The position numbers and the translations under genes are program-made. DNA of 64,000 nt from Arcuatula senhousia. Taxonomy: Eukaryota > Mollusca > Bivalvia > Mytilida > Mytilidae. Where the stretch lies: NCBI GenBank assembly GCA_963971305.1, contig OZ020306.1:37593512-37657511 (forward strand), read 5' to 3'. The notes beneath the pieces are model-generated. The model searched no databases. It was not told the DNA's origin and worked only from the letters and a program-made list of their open reading frames with translations. How positions within the stretch are numbered: the first letter of the stretch is position 1; each line of letters starts with the position of its first letter. This document shows, one piece after another, positions 11,146 to 22,698 of this stretch.

Positions 11146-12405
11146 GAATATGACTTCACTAATGAGGACCAATGAGATCGGCGAACACTATAAAACAAAA
11201 TATCAATCCGCATTTGTATTCGTTATAAATCATTTAATACTATCGCATCAGATAGGCGTCTTACATAACTTGTACAAAATTTTAAAACTAAATAAATAAG
11301 TTTTATAACATAATTGCGAGTTAAGCGACGAAAAAACAGATATGGAAAAGGACTATATTGCAAGCGTGTATTGATATTTCTATTTATAGGTTTTTGGTGA
11401 ACTGCCGGAAAAACCATCTGCTAGCTTATCGAAAGGCTATCGTAGCTAAAGCCGTGGCTAATCGCTAGCGATTACCCCGGCTAAAAAGTAAAATCGAAAG
11501 ACAAACGAATGTTTAGCCATAAAGTAATCGTAAATTCGGTATGTATGTGTCAGTTAAATAAAGGTTATGACAAAATTACCGAACCTGGAAGATCAATATC
11601 AAATATCTAAGATATAAAGTAAAAACCAAACTTTTGGGTATTTTTTATTAATTCAATCAGAGATTTTTCAACCAGAAATAGACTATTCTTTCATATTGTA
11701 CACCTAAGTCTTGTATTTCATTTACTAAGTTCGTCCATACGTACTTCGTACAAGCTTTTTTTTTCAGACACCCTACTCCAGGTACATGTTCTTTAGCAAG
11801 TATAAATTTAAAACGGTTAATTTTTGTTTTGCTATAAATCCATATTTTTGATTAAAAATCTCTGCAGCAGCAAATGAATTGATAAATTGAAACGTTAAAA
11901 ACAAGAAGTTATTAAAAGTATCCGTAGCACCAAAAAAAAAGCACACAGGAATTCAATAAAATGCTGTGCACGGCAAAAAACTTGGAACTTTAAAATGTTT
12001 GAATTTAGACCCAAGCATCAGCATCGAATTGTTTTCAAACATCGAACCGGGAATTTAAGTAAATATATGCTGTATGCCAAAGTAACAGCCTTTACATAAT
12101 CTTAACTTGTTCTTGTACATCCCGTTCGTCACCTCATTTAAGGTGGGACGTTACGTTAAAAACGACGTTACCGATAAAATTTACCTGTACACTGAAAGAT
12201 CCGTCTGAACGTCGTGAAATCAACGTCATTTTTTGTTAGATTCTATTGCGTTTTTCACGTATAGGCAATGTTCACGTGTCCGTACCTTAAAAACGAAGTC
12301 CGTGACATATCCTTTATTTTTCATTAATGCGTCGCAAAATTCCCAAGGAATGTGATATTAGTTTTTGGTCAAAATTTGGAAATCGTTAATTCATTTTTGT
12401 GTATA
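11146..12405. other. Intron sequence, nothing recognised
   Basis: AT-rich sequence with no supported gene or repeat. Confidence 0.35.
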
Positions 12406-13700
12406 CAGATGAGACCAAACATAACCTGTACAAAAGTGAACTTAGAGCGGACCTGTGGTTCATTTTTCTGGTCTGGTTTAATTCTCTTGACCAATCCAAG
12501 AAGCAGACCTACAAAATGTAGGTCCACTTTTCTGGTTTGAAAGCAAACCAGAACTCACCACAAGTCTGGTTCAGTCAAAATTCTGGTTTGGTTTGCCAAG
12601 AGTGGACCAGACCTAGAGCGGACCAGACCTAAGTTTGGTCTGCTCTTAGTCTGGTCTGGTCTGATTTCAATAAATCAAAATTGGACCAGACTTGTGTTTG
12701 GTCTGCTCTAAGTTTGGTCCGGTCTGATTTAAATAGTGAGCCAAGAGTGTACTAGACAAGAGCGGATCAGACCTAAGTTTGGTCTGCTCTAAGTTTGGTC
12801 TGGGCTGCTTTTATTAGTGAACCAAGAGTGGACCAGACCTACGTTTGGTCTGCTCTAAGCCTGGTCTGATTTTAATAGTGAACCAAGAGTGGACCAGACC
12901 TAGAGCGGACCAGACCGAAGTTGAGTCTGGTATGCTTTCAATTATGAACCTAAAGTGGACCAGACCTAGGTTTGATCTTCTCTAAGTCTGGTCCACTCAA
13001 GGAATTGTCAGTTTTTGTAGGTCTGGTCTGCCTGAGATCAGTGAGTGAGTGAGTGAGTTGGTGTTTTACGCCCGTGCAACGCTATATAGGTTATTGACAG
13101 GCTATGAACATGAAAAGGGTGATAAAATGAACATGAAACGATGATGATAAATGAAATATGGGGGTGGGATGGGAAACAAAGGACCGGTAAATTTTGAAGA
13201 ACCACAGGAAAAGGGGAGAAGTGGGTAGGGGCGGAAAATTTAGCCTATGTGGTGCACTACTGGGCGGTCCACAAAGGGGTCTTTTACGTGCATGAAGCGT
13301 GGCACTCTCCACACACGTTGGCCCACTATGGTCGGCGGTCAGGTTTTCCGTATTATAGACCTGACAACCCCCGCGGACGAGGGCCACCCTATTCAGCCAC
13401 CTAGGGTACACACTTGGTCGCTCTGTGGGCTGAGCACTGACCCGACGTCAGAATCCCAAGACCCTTAGTCGCCTCTAACGACAAGCTAGGCTCTGCTGCG
13501 GGCCTATTCGCCACCCGGGCCCCGCACGGGATGCCTGAGATCAGAGTGAACTAGACCTCGGGCAAAATTTGCTTTTGGAGTTAACTTGAGAGCAGACCTA
13601 GGGTCACTAAAACCAAACCAGAAAAAAAGCAGACCTGTACCAGACTTCTGGTCCACTTTATAAGTCTGGTGCGCATACAGGTTAGGTTTGGAGCCATCTG
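12406..13700. mobile_element. TA-flanked MITE with GGTCTG-rich core
   Basis: The left end CAGATGAGACCAAACATAAC and the reverse complement of the right end CAGATGGCTCCAAACCTAAC match over about 24 bases, and both ends abut TA (12404-12405 and 13701-13702), as in Tc1/mariner-type insertions. The core (about 12450-13030 and 13545-13670) is a degenerate array of GGACCAGACCTA / GGTCTGCTCTAAG statements that recur about every 60-70 bp. No transposase is encoded. The SINE-like copy B is nested inside it. A relative with the same ends lies at 61226-61714. Confidence 0.65.
13030..13544 (-). mobile_element. SINE-like retroposon, copy B, with target duplication
   Basis: Body 13042-13532, minus orientation: the (GTGA)n complement of the tail is on the left and CCGGGCCCCGCACGGG on the right. 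The 12-bp duplication GCCTGAGATCAG flanks it (13030-13041 and 13533-13544). It interrupts the GGTCTG-rich MITE, so it is younger than that insertion. It is nearly identical to copies A and C. Confidence 0.8.
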
Positions 13701-13702
13701 TA

Positions 13703-14010
13703 ATAAGTAAAAATAATTCGTGTTAAAAATCTTTTTTTTCTATATGTCTTTGTTCATTTCCCGCCAAAAATGCACTTTTCAAATGCATTTATTTAAAAAA
13801 CGAGGCCCGTGACCTCCATTTTTTATTACATATATGGATGTATATCACTAAGAACTATGTGTCTACCAATTTTATTAAAATCTGGATATATGCCATTTGG
13901 TATCGTCTCACCTTAAAGTGGACTAGTGAGAATGAAATGATACCAAAAAAAAATTAACCATAGTGTGCCCCCACTTTATGATCTTTATATTTTATTGTGA
14001 TTAATAAACA
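13703..14010. other. No gene seen
   Basis: Short AT-rich gap between the MITE and the Penelope-like relic; nothing recognised. Confidence 0.35.
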
Positions 14011-15133
14011 TTAATTAACAAATAAAGGTAATAACAAAACTACCGAACTTGAAATATCAATCTCATAGTCAAGAGAAAATGACAAAAACGAATCAGTCAT
14101 ACCGGATAATTGGTAGATCGCAATGGTCCTGACTTGGTAAAGGCAATTCAAACGAAATGACGGGTTAAACCAGGTTTTATGGCGCCAAACTTCCCTCTTC
14201 CATTGCGATCTTAGGATCCGGTAATGACCATAGAACACAACATAGTTGTGAGACACAATAGGGATATTGAGGTGATCATCTCAGTACAGCAGACCAGTCA
14301 AACACTAATTAAAACAATTAACCATCATATCTTTTAAGTCAATTTTGAACTTTTCTACTAGTGGCTGATAACGAAAAAAGATTTTTTTAGGGATCGTATG
14401 AGACGTATTTTCTTATAGCCATGCTCCAAAAGTCGGTCACGAAGAAATCGGTGTCTGATAAAAAAATCTGTGAAATGTGTGCAAGATCTGGCATATCGAA
14501 TAAGTTGTGAAATATAAACACCGTATGCAGGGGAAGTAGGTATATTGCTCTGTAGATTAGGAAAATTAATAATTTGAAAATTAAAATCGTCTTGTATATC
14601 GTAATTTTTTGTACTGAGATGACAACCTGGGTCAAATTCGAGGTGCAAATCCAAGAAAGACGTGAAGCAATTTGATTCGGTGGTCTCTTTAATCTCCAAT
14701 TCTGGAGGATATATTGAAGGAATCCATCTACCAAATGAAGTGTTATTGACAGAAAGGAAAGGACATCATCAATATATCTGAATGTAAGATTAAATGACCT
14801 TGCTTCTTTCGTCTTCTTGTTCTTTACGAGTCCCTGAAGAAATTCAGTCTCGTAAGAGTATAAAAACAAATCGGCGAGGAGAGGAGCACAGTTTGTGCCC
14901 ATTGGAATGCCGATTTGTTGTTAAAAAATCTTTCCTCCGAAGGTGACAAATATGTTGTCAATGAGGAAATCAAGCATACTGCAAACTTGTTCCAGTGTAT
15001 AACAAATTTTATCTTTGAATGATGTTTTGGAAAAGAATGTAGAATTATAACCCAAAACAACAAAATTCCTAGATTTTGAAAAGGCTTTTTCGAGAAGTTT
15101 TTTTAGGCGACATTTTAGTTTTTCGTGTGGCAA
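14011..15133 (-). pseudogene. Penelope-like element (family A) reverse transcriptase relic with 3' region
   Basis: On the minus strand the region encodes, in several frames, the reverse transcriptase core of a Penelope-like element: a finger/palm part (EKLKCRLKKLLEKAFSKSRN), the block IGIPMGTNCAPLLADLFLYS, the catalytic FRYIDDVLS (14770 region), SFLDLHLEFDPG, and the C-terminal SPAYGVYISQLIRYAR. A stop just before IGIPMG and a frameshift after YIDD kill it. The last 330 bp (14011-14345) are the 3' untranslated region, carrying a segment bounded by GATCGCAATGG and CCATTGCGATC that can fold back. Further pieces of the family lie at 20128, 23123, 30366, 45010, 48590, 49128, 53759 and 54478. Known elements of this group copy RNA into DNA at chromosome targets. 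Confidence 0.8.
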
Positions 15134-16084
15134 GGTAGTCTATAAAGTTGAAATATCTATTGTAATTCTAATTACAAAACAAAATCAATTAAGGCTTTGA
15201 TTGATGTCAAGCTGGTTGCTCCTTTGAACATTAATTATACAGTGTGTGCAGTAAAACTTGATAAATTGAATAAGGCTCATATGCTCATATTTAATAACCT
15301 ACATATAAACATTGTCAACCTTTAAAGAATTAGATTGAAAATTAATAAGTTAAAAAATGGTGATCTGTAAAGCATAAAACGGAATGAGAAACATATCAAA
15401 TAAAATAAAAGTCTTTAGAATTAACATTTCGCAGGTTTTGTTTCCGCGATTTTCCTTGACCCGCGCGCGAAATAAGCGAAAATTCAGTCACCGATAAAAT
15501 AACTTCACTATACAAACTAAATGAACTAAGTTGGAAAATCATTTTCTTCACAAAACGCTATGTAATCTGTTAAGAAAATAATTTTTAGACTATTTGAAAC
15601 AAAAAACTTCAGGAGTTAGGATCTGTATGTTTTGCTTTTGTTACTGCTGATCTTCCTCTGACATATCTTTTTGCAAATGCTGTGATGGGTCAAGTATAAC
15701 ATGTATTTGTAGCAAAGTGTTGTAAAGATTAGTGCAAGATTGACGTGCATATGATGATTTTGGATTACATCCCTTTGGACTTAGATATAAATGTATTACT
15801 TATAAATAACTATTTTGAATTAATGTCAATCAATGTCAAACTTTTGTACTAAATTTAATTCAACCCGTGAGGGTTTATAATTGTTGCTGCTTTAATCGCA
15901 ATTATGCGATTTATTTCAATTTGATACTTAAATTTGAAAACATCGGGACACATGAACTATATTGTTTCGCATTTAAAATGCGTTCTACATCAAGACCGAT
16001 TTCGTTTAAAATGCCTCTACCAAGTCAGGACCATTCATACCCTACTAGTCTATCAGCCAAATCGAAAAAGGCCTCTGTTTTTTA
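15134..16084. other. Intron sequence, nothing recognised
   Basis: No supported gene. A phrase GACCCGCGCGCGAAATAAGC near 15460 resembles GCGCGAAA-rich text near 52660-52830 and may be a dispersed fragment. Confidence 0.3.
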
Positions 16085-16920
16085 GATAAATGTCTACCCC
16101 GAGGAACAGCAGTTTTTTAGTGTTTTGGTATAGTTTAACATGTAAACTTTCAAATTTACCTTGTTATACCGGTCTAAAAGTGTCCAAACAGGGTATAACA
16201 AGCGCCATTTTGAATGTATCCATTTTGGAAGACACAAACCGTGTTGAAAGCATTGAATTCTTATTGCTGTCAAATTTTTACAATGCGGTTGAATATAATT
16301 TTGTAAGGTGCTATGTAATCTGTAAAATAAAAATAAAAATATGACATATAATATTTATCGTTAAGTATCGATGAAGTACCGATATCGGGACTCTTTTAAA
16401 CACTCTGTATACGAGGCTTTTTTCGTTTAATTCTTGCCATTTTTCGTTGCTGTAGTCATATTTGCAATGTATGTTTGCTTTAGATGACCATAAATCATTC
16501 ATTGATATGTATTTTCATCACAACAGTTGATAGTTATTTAGAACGTTAAATCAAGGGGCAGATAATCGAGCCTCAAGACTTCCTACGCATATAAAGAGCT
16601 AAAACGTCAGTACAGAAAAGATGCATTTAACATTCTTTTTCATGATATTTGTTTGTCAAAAAATGTATTTTTGATATCAAATGTGTGGTAATATACAAAT
16701 ACACATCGAAATACTTATCAAAACTATATTTCCCACAATGCTTTTTAGTCAAAAAGGGGGGTTTTGTGTACATGCTTTAAAAATACCTAATATGACAATG
16801 TTTTCTACTTTGATACGACATAAATTGCACAAAACGGTTCAGACATGTAAAAATAGTATAATTCAATATATGTACAACATATAATTCCTTGTTTTCCTCG
16901 TTACCTCCATATCCTTTTAA
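16085..16920 (+). repeat. Left arm of an imperfect large inverted repeat
   Basis: Colinear in reverse complement with 20380-21175. Shared landmarks in order are GGAACAGCAGTTTTT, TGTCCAAACAGGGTATAA, GCGCCATTTTGAATG, CCGATATCGGGACTCTTTTA, TTGCCATTTTTCGTTGCTGT and GTGGTAATATACAAATACAC. Similarity looks like about three quarters by eye. No protein was recognised; open frames here are not conserved between arms. Confidence 0.6.
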
Positions 16921-17104
16921 AACCTTTTTGCTGTGAAAACTACAAAAATTTAGTACATGTATTCGTAAGTTCTGAATCGAATTAGATGCATCTCATTTCG
17001 AACACACGTGAAGGTTAGCACTGCTGGTGGAGTTTAAATTCCTCGAGGTTAGCCCGCTCCGGCACCAACACTTTTGAGTTGGAGAATACATCAAAGCTTT
17101 TTAA

Positions 17105-17705
17105 ATTATCCGTCTAAATTTCCATGCACTTATAGACAAATATGGGATTTCGATCTCTCAGATGAGTGCAGATGTTGGTTTGTCATAGGGTGTTGATTTG
17201 TCTTCTTTTACCGGATTTGACACGCTGAATGGACTATTGGCAACACGACGGGTGTGCTATAGCAAGCAGGAACTGCTTACTCTTCCGGAGCACCTGAGTT
17301 CACTCTTGTTTCGACTGGAGTTCGCGTTGTTGATTGATATTCAGTTGTTTTATGTTTCCATGTTTTACATGTTGTCTGTTTTTGTCCTGTTCTTGTTGGT
17401 GTTTACTGGTTTTGTCTCTGCCCTTTCGGACTTTTGACATTCGGATACCCCATTGGTACCTCTGCTTCTTTCAAAATTGTCTAAACCCTAAGGTTCTTCC
17501 TACCCTAGACATAGGTTGAATATCTTAGTAATAATTTGGTTCCCCAGTTTGGTAGTTTCGGTGATTCTGTTCTAGGCTCTTCATATTCATACAGTGTTTG
17601 GCATTTTCAATATTTTTGGTAGAGCGCCTCTGATGAGTCTTGAATAGACGAAACGTGCGTCAGGCGTAGCAAAATTTATTGTCTGGAACTTTGTTGTCAT
17701 TTGTA
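17105..17705 (+). mobile_element. Penelope-like element (family B), C-terminal end and 3' terminal repeat
   Basis: The coding end reads DKYGISISQMSADVGLS then stop (about 17136-17187). It is followed by an untranslated part with ACACGACGGGTGTGCTATAG and CTTTCGGACTTTTGACATTC, shared with 21760-22290 and, in reverse, 56345-56996. Beyond 17600 comes the terminal-repeat segment with the hammerhead ribozyme (17624-17667). The reverse transcriptase core is absent, so this is a 5'-truncated copy. Several further fragments of the same tail are scattered on the minus strand. Confidence 0.7.
17624..17667 (+). ncRNA. Hammerhead ribozyme, intact core
   Basis: All conserved core bases are present in order: CTGATGA (17630-17636), a 4-bp helix II GTCT/AGAC closed by TGAAT, GAA (17650-17652), a two-base-pair helix III (AC..GT around GTGC) and the cleavage triplet GTC ending at 17661. 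Helix I pairs GCGCCT with AGGCGT on either side. A closed, very short helix III is the form described for hammerheads in Penelope-like elements, and this copy sits in the tail of such an element. Cleavage is predicted after C17661. Activity is inferred from the sequence alone. Confidence 0.85.
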
Positions 17706-17859
17706 TTTTAAGGAATTGTCACTAAATGAAAGTTTGTTCTTTCATCAATAATATTTTTAACCTTTAGATATAAATCGCTAATATTTTGTTTTTATTACAA
17801 TAGTTACATTGTCGAAAATAGGGGGGGGACTAGTACTGAACTGTTCGAAAACTATGTTT

Positions 17860-18378
17860 TAGTAGGTAATGGGTGAGTGAGTGAGTGAGTTGGTGTTTTA
17901 CGCCCGTGCAACGCTATATAGGTTATTTACAGGCGATGAACATGAAAAGGATGATAAAATGAACATGAAATGATGATGATAAATGAAATATGGAGATGGG
18001 GTGGGAAACAAAGGACCGGTAAATTTTGAAGAACCACAGGAAAAAGGGGAGAGGTGGGTAGGGGCGGAAAATTTAGCCTATGTGGTGCACTACTGGGCGG
18101 TCCACAAAGGGGTCTTTTACGTGCATGAAGCGTGGCACTCTCCACACACGTTGGCCCACTATGGTCGGCGGTCAGGGTTTCCGCATTATAGACCTGACAA
18201 CCCCCGCGGACGAGGGCTACCCTATTCAGCCACCTAGGGTACACACTTGGTCGCTCTGTGGGCTGAGCACTGACCCGACGTCAGAATCCCAAGACCCTTA
18301 GTCGCCTCTTACGACAAGCTAGGCTCTGCTGCGGGCCTATTCGCCACCCGGGCCCCGCACGGGACTAGTAGGTAATGG
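17860..18378 (-). mobile_element. SINE-like retroposon, copy C, with target duplication
   Basis: Body 17873-18365, minus orientation, flanked by a perfect 13-bp duplication TAGTAGGTAATGG (17860-17872 and 18366-18378). The structure is the same as copy A: GC-rich head, AT-rich tail domain, (CACT)n end. The conserved overlapping frames on both strands are not evidence of a protein. Confidence 0.82.
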
Positions 18379-19494
18379 AATGCATCATAAGGCTAAAACC
18401 TTCACTAATGAAATCATTAAGGACATGTGTTGCAAATGCGTAAAGTCCTGTATTTGTAGAGGAAAAGAGTTTGTTGTATGTCGGTACCAATGACATAAAA
18501 GTAAGACGCGCAATTTTCATGTCCTTACCATTCCGTTTTCAAAAAATTACTATAGAAGGTATCATGACATATTGTAATATACAATTTTAAATAAAAACAA
18601 TAGTACAATCTGCTCATCTAGTAGAAATTATCTATAATGCACTGTTAAATAGCTATAAGTCTACGGACTGTTTTGTGTTATCTTGCCTTTTGTTAAGACA
18701 TCACATTAACGTTAAGGAGGTACATCTTGAATGCTTTTGAGTAAGTCTCTAATTTACACTATCAGCTTGTGTTTAACAAAACATTGGTTATTGAAAGGCT
18801 AGTTTTGTTGTCAATGCATAACAGAGTCATGTTATCCTCTTTCCATGCATATATTAAATTTTACATTTTATAAGAAAAGGACAGCCATATAATTAATACA
18901 ATTCAAACTTTACTTTTGATAGAATTGCTCCGTTCGTTATAACTTTCCTTTAACTTTTAAGAGGTAAAATAACTCATACCATCAATGTGCTGCCTGGGAC
19001 ATCATTGCAAAAGAGTTTACCGATACATTTAATTTATAAGTCAAGTATACACCAATGAAATGTCTTTGCGTCATTAGATGAGTGTTCAGGAGTGTGGCTT
19101 TGCTGTCTCTGACAGTAACTGTAGTATAACAATGCATTTTAGTGAGCAGTTTCAAAAAAGGCATTCAAAATCATGAAATATTTGTTCCGATATTTTTGAA
19201 ACATTCGATATCGATAGCTACACACCAAATACAGAAACGCATGCACGTATACTGACGCTGGAGCAAAGACAACATACTCTGCTTTCAGTTATACACAATT
19301 ATTCACAAGATATATCCTTTTTGTTCTAAGTAAGGTGTTTTACATGTTGAACTAAAATTTATAACAAAGAGTCAAACAGTACAATGCATTTAATGTTTAT
19401 TTCAAATCTACTTTTTACAAAAGAGTACACGTGGAGAAATAGTCTTCTTTAAAGCATCTGGGTAGAATCTTCTTCAAGTCAATGCAATTGGCGC
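18379..19494. other. Intron sequence, nothing recognised
   Basis: AT-rich sequence with no supported exon or repeat. Confidence 0.35.
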
Positions 19495-19640
19495 ATGCTA
19501 ATGTCATAAGTCCCAAAGGGCAAAGACAAAACCAGAACACAACAACAACAGCACCATAAGAAAACAGACAACACAAAAATAATGATTAGCAATTAAGATA
19601 GCGAACTCATGTCGAAACGAGAGTTAACAATTCAATTATT
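19495..19640 (-). mobile_element. Fragment of Penelope-like family B tail
   Basis: Matches, in reverse complement, the untranslated region of family B: CATAAGTCCCAAAGGGCAAA and AGCGAACTCATGTCGAAACG are counterparts of the text at 17290-17430. Short and degraded. Confidence 0.45.
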
Positions 19641-20127
19641 CAAAAACTACTTTTGCACAAAACATTTTAGGTTTCCAACAATTATTTTCATCAATATTCA
19701 TAAAACTTTATGTATATCTTGATGTTCATTAACATAATCATATCATAAAACTTTGTGCAAAAAATTTAGTAGGTATTGTGTAAAATGACTCAAGAAAATG
19801 TATATTTACGCACAAATAGATGTGAAAAGTACATGTATAACCGTGGTTCATCCCTAATCTTTGATATCTGGCCCTCCTAGTAATAAAAATTTGTTTAAAC
19901 AAAAATAATCTAAATCGAAAAAAATGGCAAATGCATCGCTTACAAATGACGTTTATGGTTACAATCTGACATTACAGTCTGAACAACAAAAAGACAGGCA
20001 TACACATATACCAAATTGCATACTTAAAAGTACTAAAATGTAAATTATTAGCGATTTGTATATAAAAGGTATACATTTATTCTGAAAACATAAGGTGTTA
20101 ATAATATTTTCTCTCTAATAAACTCAT

Positions 20128-20300
20128 TTAATCTAGGTAACAACAAAACTACCGAACTGGGATGACCAGTTTCATATATCCAAGACAAAAGACCAAAAAT
20201 GCAATGACATACCAGAAAATTGAACATCACAATGGTCCTGATTTGGTACATGTACAACCGTGTTTTATAGTGCCAACCTTCCTCTTCAAAAGAGAGATGG
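20128..20300 (-). mobile_element. Fragment of Penelope-like family A 3' region
   Basis: Contains AGGTAACAACAAAACTACCG, then CACAATGGTCCTGATTTGGTAC, matching the 3' end at 14027-14150 in the same orientation. Only the tail is present. Confidence 0.55.
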
Positions 20301-20379
20301 GTTAATCTTTCTTTTCAGAACTGGCGTTAACAATTACACTAAAATTTGCATATTGGACATCAAAGTAAACGAGGAAATT

Positions 20380-21175
20380 TAGCATTTAGTGTTGTACATA
20401 TATTAAATGTTACCATTTTTACATGTTTGAACTGTTTGTGCATTTTATTTTATATAAAAGAACAAAACATTGTGATATGTAATACTTTAAAAGCATCTAC
20501 ATAGACCCCTCTTTTTTACTAAAAAGGCATTGTGAAAATGTGGTTCTTGGTTATTATATCGATGTGTATTTGTATATTACCACACCTTTGAACAAAAACA
20601 ATTTTTTCATCGAATAAATACCATGTAAAAGAATGTTAAATGCATCGTTTCTGCACAGATTTTTAAGCTCAAATATGCATAGGATGTCTTGAAGCTCTGT
20701 CCATTTGTTTAACTTTCTAAATAACCATCGATTGTTAAGATCAGAATACATATTATTAAACAATTTATGGTCATTACAAGCAAACATACATTGCAAATAT
20801 GACTACAGCAACGAAAAAATGGCAAAAATTAAGCGAAAACAGCCACGTATACAGAGTGTATAAAAGAGTCCCGATATCGGTACGTCAACGAAACTTATCG
20901 GTAAAAAATCAACGTCATATTTTTATTTTTATTTTACAGATTATTTAACACCTTACAAAATTATATTCCATCGCATTGTAAAAAATTGACAGCAATATGA
21001 ATTCAATGTTTTCAACATGATTTGTGTCTGTCAAAATTGGTGCATTCAAAATGGCGCATATTATACCCTGTTTGGACACTTTTTGTCCGGTATAACAAGT
21101 TAATCTGAAAATGTAGATGTTAAACTATACCAAACCACCGAAAAACTGCTGTTCCACGAGGTAGACATTCAAAAT
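20380..21175 (-). repeat. Right arm of an imperfect large inverted repeat
   Basis: Reverse complement of 16085-16920 with the same landmarks in reversed order. The loop between the arms is about 3.5 kb and contains the SINE-like copy C and the hammerhead-bearing tail. Confidence 0.6.
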
Positions 21176-21759
21176 GCTATTTTTGAGGGTTGGCTGATAG
21201 ACTATACATAATTCTTATAAATGTGGCTGTAATATATATATTTTGTGAGGATTCTATGTTTTTCTATTTTTTTACCATTTTGGACTTAGGTCATGAGTAC
21301 ACCACTAGATATTTAAGTTTTTTTCCAGTATATCTAAAGCTGCCTTTTATTGTCTTTTCTTCTTAATGGACATTTTTATTTTAAGATTGATCAACCCAAT
21401 TATATTTCTTTCTTATTTTTCTTATTACCTTTATCAAACATTTAACATTGAGATGTTTTCAAGTAGACGAATACGGAATATCAACAATAAGACTAACGAA
21501 AAATGAAGGAAGATTTAAGTTAATGGTGGCATTTCAAAACTTAATATAGAAGTAACGAGATACGCAATAAGTGTACGCGACTCAATCGACATATAAACTG
21601 ATTGCTCTTTTTGAATTTTAAAAATTAAATGGAAGTATAAAATAAATGCCATTTTGGAGTGACTTAAATTAACATAAAAAATGAAGTGGTTTAATAAAGA
21701 TATGATTTATTTTCCGGTTAAACAATTGTTTAAAAATCAATAAATTCTTTTGAAAAGTT
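21176..21759. other. Mostly unrecognised sequence with one short repeat
   Basis: At 21562-21630 there is a copy of the AATAAGTGTACGCGAC repeat (see 6718-6975). Otherwise nothing recognised. Confidence 0.35.
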
Positions 21760-22290
21760 AATTTGAAGATATGTTTCAGAGATTTTACAACAAAAGAAGG
21801 TATCTTTTTTTTATTTTTATTTCAAATTTTATCACAGTTAATTCGTTACTCCGGAGCCTGCGAGAATAACATCGATTTCCTTGTCAGAGCGTCACGTTTG
21901 ACACAGAAATTGCTGACACAGGGTTATGTTGCTCTACGGTTGCTGTTTTCATCAAGAAATTATAATGTAGACACCGTGCACTCCTAGACAAATATGGGAT
22001 TTCTATCTCTCAAATTAGTGCCGATATTAGTTTGTCGTAGAAATTTGTTTGTCTTCCTTTGTCGGATTTAACACACTTAATTGGAAATTAGCAGCACGTC
22101 GGGTGTGTTATCGCAGGCAGGAACCGCTTACTCTTCAGGAGCACGTGAGTTCAATCCTGCCACGACTCGTTGTTGGTTTCCGTTAAGTTGATTTGTATTT
22201 TGTGTTTCTTCGTGCTGTTCTTGTTCGTGTTTACAGGTTTTTTCGTTTCCCTTTCGGACTTTTGACACTCTAATGTCCCATTGGTGCCTA
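21760..22290 (+). pseudogene. Penelope-like family B, C-terminal end and 3' region
   Basis: The frame SQLIRYSGACENNIDFLVRA (from about 21835) is the conserved C-terminal part of the reverse transcriptase polyprotein. A frameshift near 21985 separates it from DKYGISISQISADISLS and stop. Untranslated sequence like that at 17190-17440 follows (TCGGGTGTGTTATCGCAGGC, CTTTCGGACTTTTGACACTC). No hammerhead core was found after it, so the copy is truncated before the terminal repeat. Confidence 0.65.
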
Positions 22291-22698
22291 TTTGCTTATT
22301 TATTGAAGCAATGAACAAAACATAAATTAAGATGTTCTAATTTTATATAATTAGGAAACTAAGATAGGGTTGAGTTAATATTTAAAATAATTAACAAAAC
22401 ATTTGTCCAACTGCCTGCACTGCCGATCAGTGAAGAATAACCAAATAATTACAGGACTTTCCGAGAGTAGAAGATTAATGAAGATATGGAATAATTGATG
22501 ACTGGAAATAGCTTTTTTTTTAGAAACATCGAGTTTGCTTGTTTCATTTTTATGACAGAGTCTTGCAAGATTTTCTCGTGTCGTCAATGTATAAGCAACT
22601 TTATCTGCGAAGCTTTTTAAGCCAAGAACCCGCTAATTTGAACCTGCAAGATAATTCCAACTGTATCATATTAGTTTATTCAGTTAATTTTAGATCAA
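22291..22698. other. Nothing recognised
   Basis: AT-rich gap; no supported feature. Confidence 0.3.

Noticed and set aside
14011..14256. An 81-codon minus-strand frame repeated at 49109-49363
   Set aside because: It is the 3' untranslated tail of Penelope-like family A; other copies do not keep the frame.
17198..17519. Plus-strand frames rich in Phe and Leu that resemble a membrane protein, and the similar one at 56419-56619 on the minus strand
   Set aside because: They lie in the untranslated tail of Penelope-like family B, after the protein's stop codon.
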